This document shows positions 54,504 to 63,157 of a DNA stretch of 64,000 nt, in pieces. The translations under genes were made by a program, and so were the position numbers. Origin of the DNA: MWAR01 sp036567845 (GTDB lineage Bacteria > Muiribacteriota > Ozemobacteria > Ozemobacterales > Ozemobacteraceae); assembly GCA_036567845.1 (NCBI GenBank), contig DATCTT010000027.1:1-64000 (forward strand). Direction: 5' to 3'. The notes beneath the pieces are model-generated. The model searched no databases and was not told the DNA's origin. It was given only the letters and a program-made list of their open reading frames with translations. Each line of letters begins with the position of its first letter. Positions within the stretch are counted from its first letter, which is position 1.

Positions 54504-56381
54504 TTACAGATCCATTTCCCAGGACACGGCCAGGCGCCGGCCGGGCTCGCCATATCCGTAGATCCTCTGGGAACGCGTGTTGGCGATGTTCAGCAGGGCC
54601 AGCCGGAACGTGCCACCGTGGAACCGGCTCAGATAGCCGATATCCGTGCGATCCGTCGGTGAGACGGAACGGGTGTTTCCGGCATCGTCCCAGCTCGCCC
54701 CCCACCGGGCATACCGCGCAAACACCTCGCCGTTTCCGGCAGGATGACGCAGAGTCAGGGCTCCGGCATGCCCCGGTACGCGGGGCAGGGTGCAGCCTGA
54801 GCTCAGGATCCGGGCCCGGGGCGTGCGGGAATACTCGAACTCCATGCGGCAGCGGCCGCTGGACATCCGCACGTCAAGTTCGTGGCCGGTGATTTCGGCG
54901 GTTTCCAGGTTCGCCGCCTTGATCCCCCAGGCATAGGCCGGGTCCGTCGTGGCGACGGTTCCGATGAGATTGTCGGCGCGTGTCCGGTAGCTGCGCACCT
55001 CGATGATGCCATCGGTACCTGCCCGCTGGGTAAGCGCGAGCGAGAGAGTGCGCCCTGTCTCGGGGGCCAGGTGCTCGTCGCCGTAGTTCGGGTAGAACCG
55101 TTCATTGAGCGACGGACGCCGGAAGGAAGTTCCCCAGGCGGCTTCCAGACTGCGTTTGCCCTGCTCCCGGGAAAGGGCGAGCTTGCCCGTCGCGGCGGTG
55201 TCGCCGGGGTTTGTATAACGATCGATACGTCCGATCGACCGGAGCTTCCAGCCGGCTGCCGGGCTCCAGGAAACCCCGCCCCGAAGCGCATCATCTGCCT
55301 CATTCCGCTCGAGGATGCCGTCGTTCGATGCGTCCGTTTCCTGATGTGAAACGCCCAGGTCGATCTCGCCGCGCGACAGATACCAGAACCGGTCGATCGC
55401 CTGCTGGTGCGTGAGAGAGTGCATGTCATACCCGTTCCAGGGATCTGTCGGATCATCCCCGGCAAGAACCGCGTCACGCCGGCCGGCCGTGTACTGCCAC
55501 TCCCCGTCCGGAAGGGGCCGCGCGATGTGCAGATTCATCGTCGATTCCGACCGGTGCTGGATGAAGTCGGGATCGTCGACAGGGGCTGAAGTGATCGGGG
55601 AAAACGTGTCCAGGGCCGTGTCCGACGAACGCCAGCCGAGAAGGAATCGGACGGCAGTGCCGTTGGTCGATCGGCTCTGGATGCCGATCTGCAGGCGCTC
55701 CTGCTCGAACGGATCCGTTTCGGCATTGCCCTGCCGTCCGTCGGCAGCCGACCAGCCCTGAGTCCGGAAGGTCATCCCGGAAACCCCCAGAGTGGCATCC
55801 CCAAGCGCCAATGCCGCGTTCAGCTCGCGGCCGTTTCCCCCAACTCCGTCTGAAAACAGGCGAATACTCGAAGTGGCCGGAATGGCGGTTCGGAGATGGA
55901 GGACCCCCCCGATGGCGTTGCTGCCCCACCAGGATGCGCCTGAACCGCGGTACACCTCGACGGAATCGAGGAGCCCCGGGTCGATGTCGCCCAGGTCGGG
56001 ATTGCCCGTGAAGGGGTCGTTCACCGGCATGCCGTCACGCAGAACGAGCACGCGCGCGCCGGTGAAGCCTCCCAGCATCGGACTGGCGAGCCGCCCCGGC
56101 CCGCCCTGGGGCGGAGTCACGAGCACGCCGCCCCCCAGAGCCTCGGGGCCGGTCGTCGGTAGAAATCTGCCGATATCCTCCGCCCCGGCACGGGAGACGG
56201 CATCGCCGACGAGCTCGCACGGCGGCTTCCACGCCGGTGCCGTCACCGTGACCGTTGGAAGCTGCACGACCGGCTGGGAAGCTGTTACGGCGGGCAGACC
56301 GGTGGTCGGGTGGACCAGGAATGCCAACATCGGCAGCAGAAAACGGGAAAAGCGGGAAATGAAACGATGGAAAACGAGCAT
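54504..56381 (-). CDS. TonB-dependent receptor (cobalamin/cobinamide, BtuB-like)
   Basis: The product is 625 residues. Signal peptide at the N-terminus (RFLLPMLAFLVHPTTG), plug domain from PTVTVTAPAW with DSVEVYRGSGASWWGSNAIGGVLHLRT (~150-175), then a 22-strand barrel ending in RLAVSWEMDL. Only the ATG at 56381 is sensible: AGAGGTGG is upstream and a longer frame would read through the riboswitch. A cobalamin riboswitch is directly upstream, so the receptor is repressed when B12 is plentiful and its cargo is probably a corrinoid. The C-terminal residue is Leu, not Phe. It stands alone. Confidence 0.88.
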   Translation of the reverse strand: MLVFHRFISRFSRFLLPMLAFLVHPTTGLPAVTASQPVVQLPTVTVTAPAWKPPCELVGDAVSRAGAEDIGRFLPTTGPEALGGGVLVTPPQGGPGRLASPMLGGFTGARVLVLRDGMPVNDPFTGNPDLGDIDPGLLDSVEVYRGSGASWWGSNAIGGVLHLRTAIPATSSIRLFSDGVGGNGRELNAALALGDATLGVSGMTFRTQGWSAADGRQGNAETDPFEQERLQIGIQSRSTNGTAVRFLLGWRSSDTALDTFSPITSAPVDDPDFIQHRSESTMNLHIARPLPDGEWQYTAGRRDAVLAGDDPTDPWNGYDMHSLTHQQAIDRFWYLSRGEIDLGVSHQETDASNDGILERNEADDALRGGVSWSPAAGWKLRSIGRIDRYTNPGDTAATGKLALSREQGKRSLEAAWGTSFRRPSLNERFYPNYGDEHLAPETGRTLSLALTQRAGTDGIIEVRSYRTRADNLIGTVATTDPAYAWGIKAANLETAEITGHELDVRMSSGRCRMEFEYSRTPRARILSSGCTLPRVPGHAGALTLRHPAGNGEVFARYARWGASWDDAGNTRSVSPTDRTDIGYLSRFHGGTFRLALLNIANTRSQRIYGYGEPGRRLAVSWEMDL

Positions 56382-56481
56382 GGGGCCGCGCCACCTCTGA
56401 AAAAAATACCGCGCTCCCCGGGCCGGAGACGCCATGCGTCGTCTGTTCGGCACGATCTCCCGATCCGCGAGGAGTCGCGTG

Positions 56482-56642
56482 CTCATCCGACAGGTATTCC
56501 GGCTCCCGGATCATCCTCCCGCCGGCCCTTCCCACCCTTGCGGGTAGTGGCTTGCCGGCGTTTGTCCCCGATTACGGCGACGGGCTCGCGCAGGTGTTTC
56601 ACCTGCTTCCCTGCTGGCCTGCGGTCAGGCCATGGCGATGAG
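56482..56642 (-). promoter_or_regulatory. Cobalamin riboswitch
   Basis: Reading the minus strand: P1 CTCATCG pairs with CGGATGAG at the ends; in order come AGGGAAGCAGGTGAAACACC, GCCGTAATCGGGGAC, AAGCCACT, GGGTGGGAAGG, GATGATCCGGG and the B12 box GGAGCCGGAATACCTG. This is the full core of the adenosylcobalamin class. It lies about 100 bases before the TonB receptor start. Confidence 0.92.
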
Positions 56643-56739
56643 GCCCTCTGGATACCACAACCGGCCCCTCCGTGCAAGAACCCGTTCTGTGCCGGAGACC
56701 CCCTGTGGTAGGATGGATCGGTCGGAAGGGAGGGAAGTC

Positions 56740-58065
56740 GTGAGCGGCCAGGCCGATGACGCCATGCATGCGGGGACGGTGATGCCCGTTCAGAACGATG
56801 CCCTGCTGCCCGAGGTGCGTCGAGAGATCAACGCCACCCTGCGGCCGGCATTCCTGGTCGGGGCGCTGTTTGGCATCTTCGCCGGAGCCTTCATGCTGAT
56901 CATCCATTGGGTCGGCCTCATGCCCGATATGGCCATTCCGGCGCTGTGGGCATTCGTGTGCGGGATCACGGTGCTTGGCCTGTATCTGCTGGCCAGGCAC
57001 GATGCCATTCCTGCCGTCCGGCCGTGGATCGTGGTGCTGCCGCTGGTTTCTCTGCCGACGATCATTTTCGTGGTTTCCTGGTTGATCCTCCCGGGTGGCA
57101 CCGCCACCTACCTGACGGGACCGCCCTCCTATCTGTATTTCTTTCTCGTCGTGCTGACGGGGTTCTGGATGCAGGCGCGTGTTTCCATCGGGGCAAGTAT
57201 CTTTGCCGCAGCGCAGTTCATCGTCGCCTACCAGTTCGCCCGGGAGCATCTGCAGCATATTTCTGGCCCCGATGCGCTGTTCCTGCAGGATCTGAAGGAC
57301 CCGGTCCTGTGGGGCTTCAAGGCTGTCATGCTGGTGCTGACCGGGATCGCGGTTGGCGTGTTGTCGCGCTCGGCCCGCCGGCTGATCGGTCGGATGATCG
57401 ACAAGGAGCGGGAGCGGGCCTCGCTCGACCGGCTGTTCGGCCAGTATGTCAGCCCGGCCGTGCGCGACCGGCTGATGACCTCTGAGGCTGTCCGGGGCGA
57501 GATGCGCGATGTCGCGGTCCTTTTCTGCGATATCCGCTCGTTCACCACGATGTGCGAGGGCATGTCGCCGGCTGCCGTCGTCGAGCATCTCAACCGGTAT
57601 CTCGATGAGATGGTCGCCTGCATCCAGGCGGAGGGGGGCGTCATCGACAAGTTCATCGGGGATGCGATCATGGCCACCTTCGGCGGGGTCGCGCCGCTCG
57701 AGGCGCCTGCCGCTTCGGCCGTGAAGGCTGCCCTGATGATGCAGAAGGAACTGGTTGTCCTCCGCTCCGACTGGACGCTCCAGAATCTTCCGCTTCTCCG
57801 GTCGGGAATCGGCATCCATTACGGCCCGGTTCTGCTCGGCCCAATCGGCAGCGAACAGCGTCGCGAGTTCACGGTTATCGGCGACACCGTGAACACCGCT
57901 TCCCGGCTGGAAACACTGACAAAAGATCACGCCTGCTCGATCATCTTTTCTGATGCCGTTTTTGAGGCTTTGTCCCCCGATCTTCGGCAGGGATTTACCG
58001 AGCTGGGGACGGTGCCGGTCAAGGGGCGAACCGCGCCTGTCCGGATTTTCGGCAACAGGGATTGA
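56740..58065 (+). CDS. Membrane class III adenylate/guanylate cyclase
   Basis: The product is 441 residues. Six N-terminal helices (LVGALFGIFAGAFMLII, ALWAFVCGITVLGLYLLA, PWIVVLPLVSLPTIIFVVSWLIL, YLYFFLVVLTGFW, SIFAAAQFIVAYQFA, AVMLVLTGIAVGVL) precede a cyclase domain: VAVLFCDIRSFTTM (metal Asp), KFIGDAIMATFG (metal Asp), VIGDTVNTASRLE. It makes cAMP or cGMP from NTP at the inner membrane. The start is GTG at 56740 with GGAAGGGAGGG upstream. It is divergent from the B12-controlled receptor. Confidence 0.85.
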   Translation: MSGQADDAMHAGTVMPVQNDALLPEVRREINATLRPAFLVGALFGIFAGAFMLIIHWVGLMPDMAIPALWAFVCGITVLGLYLLARHDAIPAVRPWIVVLPLVSLPTIIFVVSWLILPGGTATYLTGPPSYLYFFLVVLTGFWMQARVSIGASIFAAAQFIVAYQFAREHLQHISGPDALFLQDLKDPVLWGFKAVMLVLTGIAVGVLSRSARRLIGRMIDKERERASLDRLFGQYVSPAVRDRLMTSEAVRGEMRDVAVLFCDIRSFTTMCEGMSPAAVVEHLNRYLDEMVACIQAEGGVIDKFIGDAIMATFGGVAPLEAPAASAVKAALMMQKELVVLRSDWTLQNLPLLRSGIGIHYGPVLLGPIGSEQRREFTVIGDTVNTASRLETLTKDHACSIIFSDAVFEALSPDLRQGFTELGTVPVKGRTAPVRIFGNRD

Positions 58066-58202
58066 TCCCGACGCGCTTCTGCTGTTGTGGGGTGGCCCTC
58101 CGGGCGACGCGGGTTTGGAAGGGCCCCTTCGGCGTCGAGAACATCTGGTATACTCACCCGGACAGGGCGAAAGAACGAAATCATCGCCCTGGGAGGAAGC
58201 AG

Positions 58203-59126
58203 ATGGGTGAGCGGGACTCTGCGAAAGGGCGAAGGATCATACTGGGCTGCCTTCTTGTGTGCGGCATCGCCCTGGCCGGGTGCGGATTCACAAAATATAC
58301 GTATGACGATTTGAAGAAGGCCGAACAGGCGCGAGATGGAAAGGCCGTCGTCAATATCTATCGTTCTCTCGCCGACAGCGGGGATGCGACGGCCGCCGTC
58401 GTTCTGTCTTATATCGCCTACGATGGATCATGGGGCGATCCGGACAAGGAAATGGCCTGGAAGTATACAAAAATGGCTGCGGCAGCCGGTCATCCGGAGG
58501 GCCTGTTCAATCTCGGCCTGATGCATATCGATGGAAGCGGCGGTCTTGCGAAAGACTATGGCCGGGCACGGGAGCTTTTCCTCCGAGCCGTGGAAAAAGG
58601 GTTTGCCGCAGCGAACTGCGGGCTTGCCTATCTCGAGCGAGACGGGCTTGGATGCTCTCCGGACGCAAAACGGGCATTCGACTACGAACTGGCTGCCGCG
58701 AAGACCGGCAACCCGCGATCGATGTATGAAGTCTGTCTTGCGTATTTCCGTGGAAAAGGGGTTTCGAAAGACGTGCGGCGGGCCTATTACTGGGCTGTCG
58801 GCGCCTGGACGGACCCCATCACGCGCGAGGCGCGCGACGTGGCGAAGCGGATCGAGGAGGAGGAAAAGCTGACGCCGGCCGACAAACAGGCGGTTCTCGA
58901 GGAGATCCGTGCGGCGGCGAAGGCGGGTGGCATCGAGGCCCGCTGGTTGTTCAGCCTGCATCGCTCGGGGGGCATGGGGGTGTCGAAGGATCCTGTTCAG
59001 GCTTGTGCCTGGCTGCTCAGGGCCCCGTCCGCGCTGTATACCGTCCGACCGATGCGCGGTGTCGAGGATCTGTTCAGCAAGGCCGATATCGCCCGGGCGA
59101 AGGAGCTGGCGGGAACTCTTCGGTAA
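58203..59126 (+). CDS. Sel1-repeat lipoprotein
   Basis: The product is 307 residues. Lipobox GIALAGC places it in a membrane. Sel1/TPR-like repeats follow: WKYTKMAAAAGHPEGLFNLGLMHIDG, ARELFLRAVEKGFAAANCGLAYLERDG, AFDYELAAAKTGNPRSMYEVCLAYFRG, each of ~36 residues and ending in a GxG. Such repeats are scaffolds for protein partners. GGGAGGAAG precedes the ATG at 58203. It may be co-transcribed with the cyclase 137 bases upstream, and the M42 peptidase follows after 54 bases. Confidence 0.82.
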   Translation: MGERDSAKGRRIILGCLLVCGIALAGCGFTKYTYDDLKKAEQARDGKAVVNIYRSLADSGDATAAVVLSYIAYDGSWGDPDKEMAWKYTKMAAAAGHPEGLFNLGLMHIDGSGGLAKDYGRARELFLRAVEKGFAAANCGLAYLERDGLGCSPDAKRAFDYELAAAKTGNPRSMYEVCLAYFRGKGVSKDVRRAYYWAVGAWTDPITREARDVAKRIEEEEKLTPADKQAVLEEIRAAAKAGGIEARWLFSLHRSGGMGVSKDPVQACAWLLRAPSALYTVRPMRGVEDLFSKADIARAKELAGTLR

Positions 59127-59180
59127 GGTGACTCCGGTGCCGTGGTGCCGGACGGAAGACATCGTTGCAAGGAGCATGAG

Positions 59181-60245
59181 ATGGCACGCATTCTGAACAA
59201 CACGGCGAAATCGTCGAAGAAGCGGGAAACGGCACCGGGAATCGTTCCGCTGCTGCGCGACCTCGAGGCGATTGCCTCTCCGTCAGGGTTCACCGACGAG
59301 ATCGCCCGGTATCTCGTCCGGACGGCTGAAAAAGCCGGCATTGCCGGCCGGCTGACAAACAAGGGCGGCGTGCTGATCGGCAACCATCCGGCACCGGTGC
59401 TGCTGGTGTCCGGCCATGTCGACACGCTGGGCGCGATGGTGTCGCATATCAACGGCGATGGAACTCTGGCGATCACGAAGATCGGTGGGCCGCTTCTCCC
59501 GTCGTTCGAGGGAAACTATCTCACCGTCTGCACCGATGCCGGAACGCGGTATCGGGGCACTCTGCTGCTCAACAACCCGGCTGCGCACGTAAACCGCGCG
59601 GCCGAGTCGACCGAGAGAAAACCCGAGAGCATGCATGTGCGGCTCGACGCGGAAGTACGCCGCGCCGCCGACGTGGAGAAACTCGGGATCGGGGTGGGCG
59701 ACTTCGTCTGTTTCGACGCCCGGTTCGAACACACCGACACCGGCTTCGTGAAAGCGCATTTTCTCGACGACAAGGCCGGCTCGGCCGTGATGCTGGCCAC
59801 GCTTCTCGAACTCGGGGCGGCGCGGCTGAAAAAGCTTCCTGTCTGCTTCTTCTTCACCACCTATGAAGAGGTCGGTCACGGGGCCTGTGCCGGTATTCCC
59901 GAAACCGTCCGGGAGATGCTGGTCGTCGACATGGGCGTCGTCGGCGACCGGGTGGCGGGCGACGAGTACTCCGTCTCGATCTGCGCCAAGGACTCGTCGG
60001 GGCCATACGATCTGGGCATGCGCCGGAAGCTGGTCGGACTCGCCCGCGGGAACGGAATTCCCCACAAGGTCGACGTGTTCCCCTTCTACGGATCGGACGG
60101 TTCGGCTGCCCTGCGCGCTGGCCATGATCTGCGGGTCGGTCTCATCGGCCCCGGGGTTTCCGCTTCGCACGGCTGCGAGCGGACGCATGAGACCGGGTTG
60201 CGTGCCACCCGCGACCTGCTCGTGGCATATCTCGAACAATTATAA
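59181..60245 (+). CDS. M42-family aminopeptidase
   Basis: The product is 354 residues, a dinuclear-metal aminopeptidase of the M42 family. Metal ligands and catalytic residues are seen in VSGHVDTLGAM, FLDDKAGSAVML, TTYEEVGHGA (the Glu-Glu pair), VDMGVVG and GCERTH near the end. It trims peptides in the cytoplasm. The start ATG 59181 has AAGGAG 9 bases upstream. A terminator follows 12 bases after the stop. Confidence 0.9.
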   Translation: MARILNNTAKSSKKRETAPGIVPLLRDLEAIASPSGFTDEIARYLVRTAEKAGIAGRLTNKGGVLIGNHPAPVLLVSGHVDTLGAMVSHINGDGTLAITKIGGPLLPSFEGNYLTVCTDAGTRYRGTLLLNNPAAHVNRAAESTERKPESMHVRLDAEVRRAADVEKLGIGVGDFVCFDARFEHTDTGFVKAHFLDDKAGSAVMLATLLELGAARLKKLPVCFFFTTYEEVGHGACAGIPETVREMLVVDMGVVGDRVAGDEYSVSICAKDSSGPYDLGMRRKLVGLARGNGIPHKVDVFPFYGSDGSAALRAGHDLRVGLIGPGVSASHGCERTHETGLRATRDLLVAYLEQL

Positions 60246-60254
60246 TGTGTAAAA

Positions 60255-60290
60255 TAAACGGGGCGGCGCCTTGTGCGCCGTCCCGTTTTG
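60255..60290. terminator. Intrinsic terminator (convergent)
   Basis: ACGGGGCGGCGC pairs with GCGCCGTCCCGT (one mismatch), followed by TTTT on the plus strand and preceded by an A-rich run that would give a T-run on the minus strand. It lies between the M42 peptidase and the 622-residue gene. Confidence 0.8.
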
Positions 60291-60323
60291 CCTGCTGGTG
60301 CGGGCTGTCGGAGGGAATCCCCG

Positions 60324-62192
60324 TCAGTCGTTCTTGCGAGAGATGACCGTCGCGAGCCCTTCGGGGTGCGTCGAGGCTTCCAGCTCCCGGACGATGGCGC
60401 TGTCGCCGTTGATCTTCCCCTTCAGGACCGGCAGATGCGTCTCCCCGCCGCGGGTGACGCGCAGCGTGAAGTCGGGCTCGCAGGGGAGGGTTTTGATGCC
60501 GTCGAGATCGAGGCGGAACGGCTGGATCAGCTCATTGCGCCGCGAGATCAGCCGCTCGACGGCCACCTTCTGGGCGAACGACGGCCAGCCGCTTTCGGCA
60601 AAACACCGCTCGAGATCGGCGCGGCTGAGCTTCGCGATGCGCAGGGCCATCCAGCGGGCGTCAGCCCAGGAGCAGTCCTTCCATGCCCGCGGCACGTACA
60701 GGGGGCGCATGACGAAGTTGATGGTTCCGAGGCGGGTCCGCACAAACGAGGGCTCGAACGAGTTCAGCTCACCGGATGGTTTCAACCCGCCGAGGGTGCA
60801 GCCGAGGTCGCTCTGGAACTCGACGGTGCGGTCGAACTGGCGGGTTTTGAGGTTGTAGACGAGGCCGACGCGCGCGTTGTCGTCCTTCATGTCCTTGTTC
60901 TTGATCCAGGCGTTGAACACGATCGAGCCGCGGGTGACCCGGTCGGTCTCGGCTCCGGCCGTGCTGAGCGCAGCGCCGCCAAGCCGCTTGATCGCGGGGT
61001 TATACAGCGAAAGCTGGCACTCTTTGAACTTCACGAAGGCCGCGCCGACATACTTGGGGTCGATCGATTCCCGTTCTGCCATCTGCTTGTCGACGATCCC
61101 GTGGCCCAGGATGGTATTGCCGTTCTTCACGAGGTTGCCGTCGAGCAGATACCGGTCGGCGTGAAACTGGAACTTCGAGTTCAGCAGCATCTCGGACAGG
61201 CGGCTGAAGGAGTGGACGGCATCTGGCCCGGTCTTGTCGGGCGGAGTGAGGATCAGCAACGACTCGCCGGGGCCCGAGTAGAACTTGAGATCCTCGAACG
61301 AGGCGCCCAGATCGATAGCCAGCCGCGTCATCGCGACATCGGTGTGGACCTCGTCGCCCCACTTCAGTTTCCAGGTCAGGCCATACCGATCCTTCACCGT
61401 GATCTTCGGCGAGGTGGCATCCTCCTTGAGCTCGTCATAGAAGAGGATACGCCGGGCATACCCGAGGTCGAACCGGGCGAGCTTTTTCTCGCAGGCCCGG
61501 ATCAGCGACACCTGCTCGTTCACGAAGTCCTGGAAATTGTTGCCGGGTGCTTTCCCGCTCAGGGCCGGGTGGTCCGGTGCGGGCTGCAGGCGGGAGATCT
61601 CGACGGGGGAAAGCCGGGAAAGCTCCTCGCGCGAGACGGGGGTGGTGCTTCCGGCCTTGAACAGCCGCGCCGCTTCGCGTTTCGCGCCGAGTGGCCCGAT
61701 TGGCTGCTCGGGGGCGATTCCCTCGGGGACGGACATGGCCAGGCTGCCGCCGAGCACGTTGCTGAACATGCGGAATCGTCTGCCGAGCTTGCCGAGAGGC
61801 GACTCTTCGGGGGCTTGCGCCATGTCGGCCAACAGGGCGTAATGGAGCCGCTGGAGGCGGATGAACTCGTGCGCCGCATCCCCGCTTCCCTGCGGGGTTT
61901 CCATGGCGGCGAGAAGCGCCTGCGCATCGGCAACCAGCTTCGCGTATGCGACGGCGGAGGCGTTCTTCGCCTGCTTCTCGGGCTTGTCGGGGTATTTTGC
62001 ACGGAGCGCCTTCATCACTTTCGCGTGTTCTCCCGCGACGCGGACGGCGAACGCCTTCACGTTCGCTGCCGAGTAGGACAGGACGGGGTAATCCTTCACA
62101 GCATCCTGCACGGCCCGGGCCGGCAGCGGGACGGCCGTCGGAGCGGCGCATGCGAGCGCCAGGACGACGAGAAGGGAAGATCGACGGGTCAT
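60324..62192 (-). CDS. Secreted hypothetical protein
   Basis: The product is 622 residues with a signal peptide (LLVVLALACAAPTAVPLPARA). The N-terminal third is helical and Ala/Leu/Glu-rich (VKAFAVRVAGEHAKVMKALRAKYPDKP); the rest has alternating strands (GLTWKLKWGDEVHTDVAMTRLAIDLGASFEDLKFYSG, VGLVYNLKTRQFDRTVEFQSDLG). No family motif or catalytic set is apparent. GAGGACC lies 5 bases before the ATG, and an AT-rich TATAAT-like box is just upstream. Single gene, convergent with the M42 peptidase. Confidence 0.65.
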   Translation of the reverse strand: MTRRSSLLVVLALACAAPTAVPLPARAVQDAVKDYPVLSYSAANVKAFAVRVAGEHAKVMKALRAKYPDKPEKQAKNASAVAYAKLVADAQALLAAMETPQGSGDAAHEFIRLQRLHYALLADMAQAPEESPLGKLGRRFRMFSNVLGGSLAMSVPEGIAPEQPIGPLGAKREAARLFKAGSTTPVSREELSRLSPVEISRLQPAPDHPALSGKAPGNNFQDFVNEQVSLIRACEKKLARFDLGYARRILFYDELKEDATSPKITVKDRYGLTWKLKWGDEVHTDVAMTRLAIDLGASFEDLKFYSGPGESLLILTPPDKTGPDAVHSFSRLSEMLLNSKFQFHADRYLLDGNLVKNGNTILGHGIVDKQMAERESIDPKYVGAAFVKFKECQLSLYNPAIKRLGGAALSTAGAETDRVTRGSIVFNAWIKNKDMKDDNARVGLVYNLKTRQFDRTVEFQSDLGCTLGGLKPSGELNSFEPSFVRTRLGTINFVMRPLYVPRAWKDCSWADARWMALRIAKLSRADLERCFAESGWPSFAQKVAVERLISRRNELIQPFRLDLDGIKTLPCEPDFTLRVTRGGETHLPVLKGKINGDSAIVRELEASTHPEGLATVISRKND

Positions 62193-62234
62193 AGGTCCTC
62201 AATTGGTATTACATTATATATAATAATAAGTTTA

Positions 62235-63074
62235 TCACGGTTTCATGGTCAGGTCGGCTCCGTCGGTGCGGAACACGATGTTCCCGTTCTCGTCGGTCCG
62301 CAGGATGGTCGTGCCCAGCTTGCGAAGAGCCGCGACCAGGGCTGCCTCCGGAACATCCCCGGCCGATTCGTCACAGGTGATGACGGCATACCGGGGCCGG
62401 ACGGCGGAGAAAAAAGTCTCGGTCGCGTCATTGAAGCCGGTCCCATGGTGAGGGACCTTCAACACATCCGCCCGGAGGGCTTCCTTCCGGGTGCAGAGAT
62501 CGGCCTGGCCGTCAGCGAGAGCATCGGCAGCAAACAGGAACGAGACGGCGCCGAAGGTGAGCTTCAGCACCAGGGATGCATCATTCTTGTCGGGGTGCGC
62601 TTTCGAGGGGCCGAGGGCCGTCAGAACGTAGCGATCCCCCTCGAGGAGGATGTCGCCGGGCTTGACGAGGAGGGTGCGGCCGGGATCGCGCGGATCGATC
62701 GGCCGGATGGTTCTGCCGACGGGAAACGCCTTCACCACGGCCGGATACCCACCGGCATGGTCCTTGTGTTCATGTGTGACGACGACCAGATCGATCGCCC
62801 GGATACCCCGCTTCTCCAGGTTCCTGAAAAGGTCGGCCGAGGTCTTCTCATACCCGGTGTCGAGCAGGCAGGTTTTTCCATCAGGGAGCCGGATGATGAT
62901 GGCATCCCCTTTTCCAACATCGATGAACGCGACTTCGAGCCAGCCGGCCGGAAGCGGGTTTTTCTGGCCGGATGCCGCCTTCCCCTGCGCCGATGCCATT
63001 CCCGGCAGCAGAGAAATATACAGCATCAGACAGATCAACAGAAACAGGGATTGGCGAACCCGGATTTGAAACAT
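62235..63074 (-). CDS. Secreted ComEC-like metallo-beta-lactamase-fold protein
   Basis: The product is 279 residues with a signal peptide (LFLLICLMLYISLLPGMASA). Metal motifs are FIDVGKGDAIIIRLPDG, VVTHEHKDHAGG (HxHxDH) and VLKVPHHGTG; LDTGYEK resembles ComEC C-terminal domains. It hydrolyses a phosphoester, perhaps extracellular nucleic acid, in the periplasm. The ATG at 63074 has AAGGAA upstream; a longer in-frame start would shift the signal peptide. No ComEC membrane channel is attached. Confidence 0.8.
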   Translation of the reverse strand: MFQIRVRQSLFLLICLMLYISLLPGMASAQGKAASGQKNPLPAGWLEVAFIDVGKGDAIIIRLPDGKTCLLDTGYEKTSADLFRNLEKRGIRAIDLVVVTHEHKDHAGGYPAVVKAFPVGRTIRPIDPRDPGRTLLVKPGDILLEGDRYVLTALGPSKAHPDKNDASLVLKLTFGAVSFLFAADALADGQADLCTRKEALRADVLKVPHHGTGFNDATETFFSAVRPRYAVITCDESAGDVPEAALVAALRKLGTTILRTDENGNIVFRTDGADLTMKP

Positions 63075-63157
63075 AGTAAATACTATTCCTTGCTCGTAAA
63101 ATCGCCCTCGAGCGGGACCTAGACTTTCATTATACCGTAATAGCCTGGGGGCGTGGG

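Noticed and set aside
60273..63122. A 949-codon plus-strand open frame
   Set aside because: It runs opposite two real minus-strand genes and across the terminator at 60255-60290; no protein motif.
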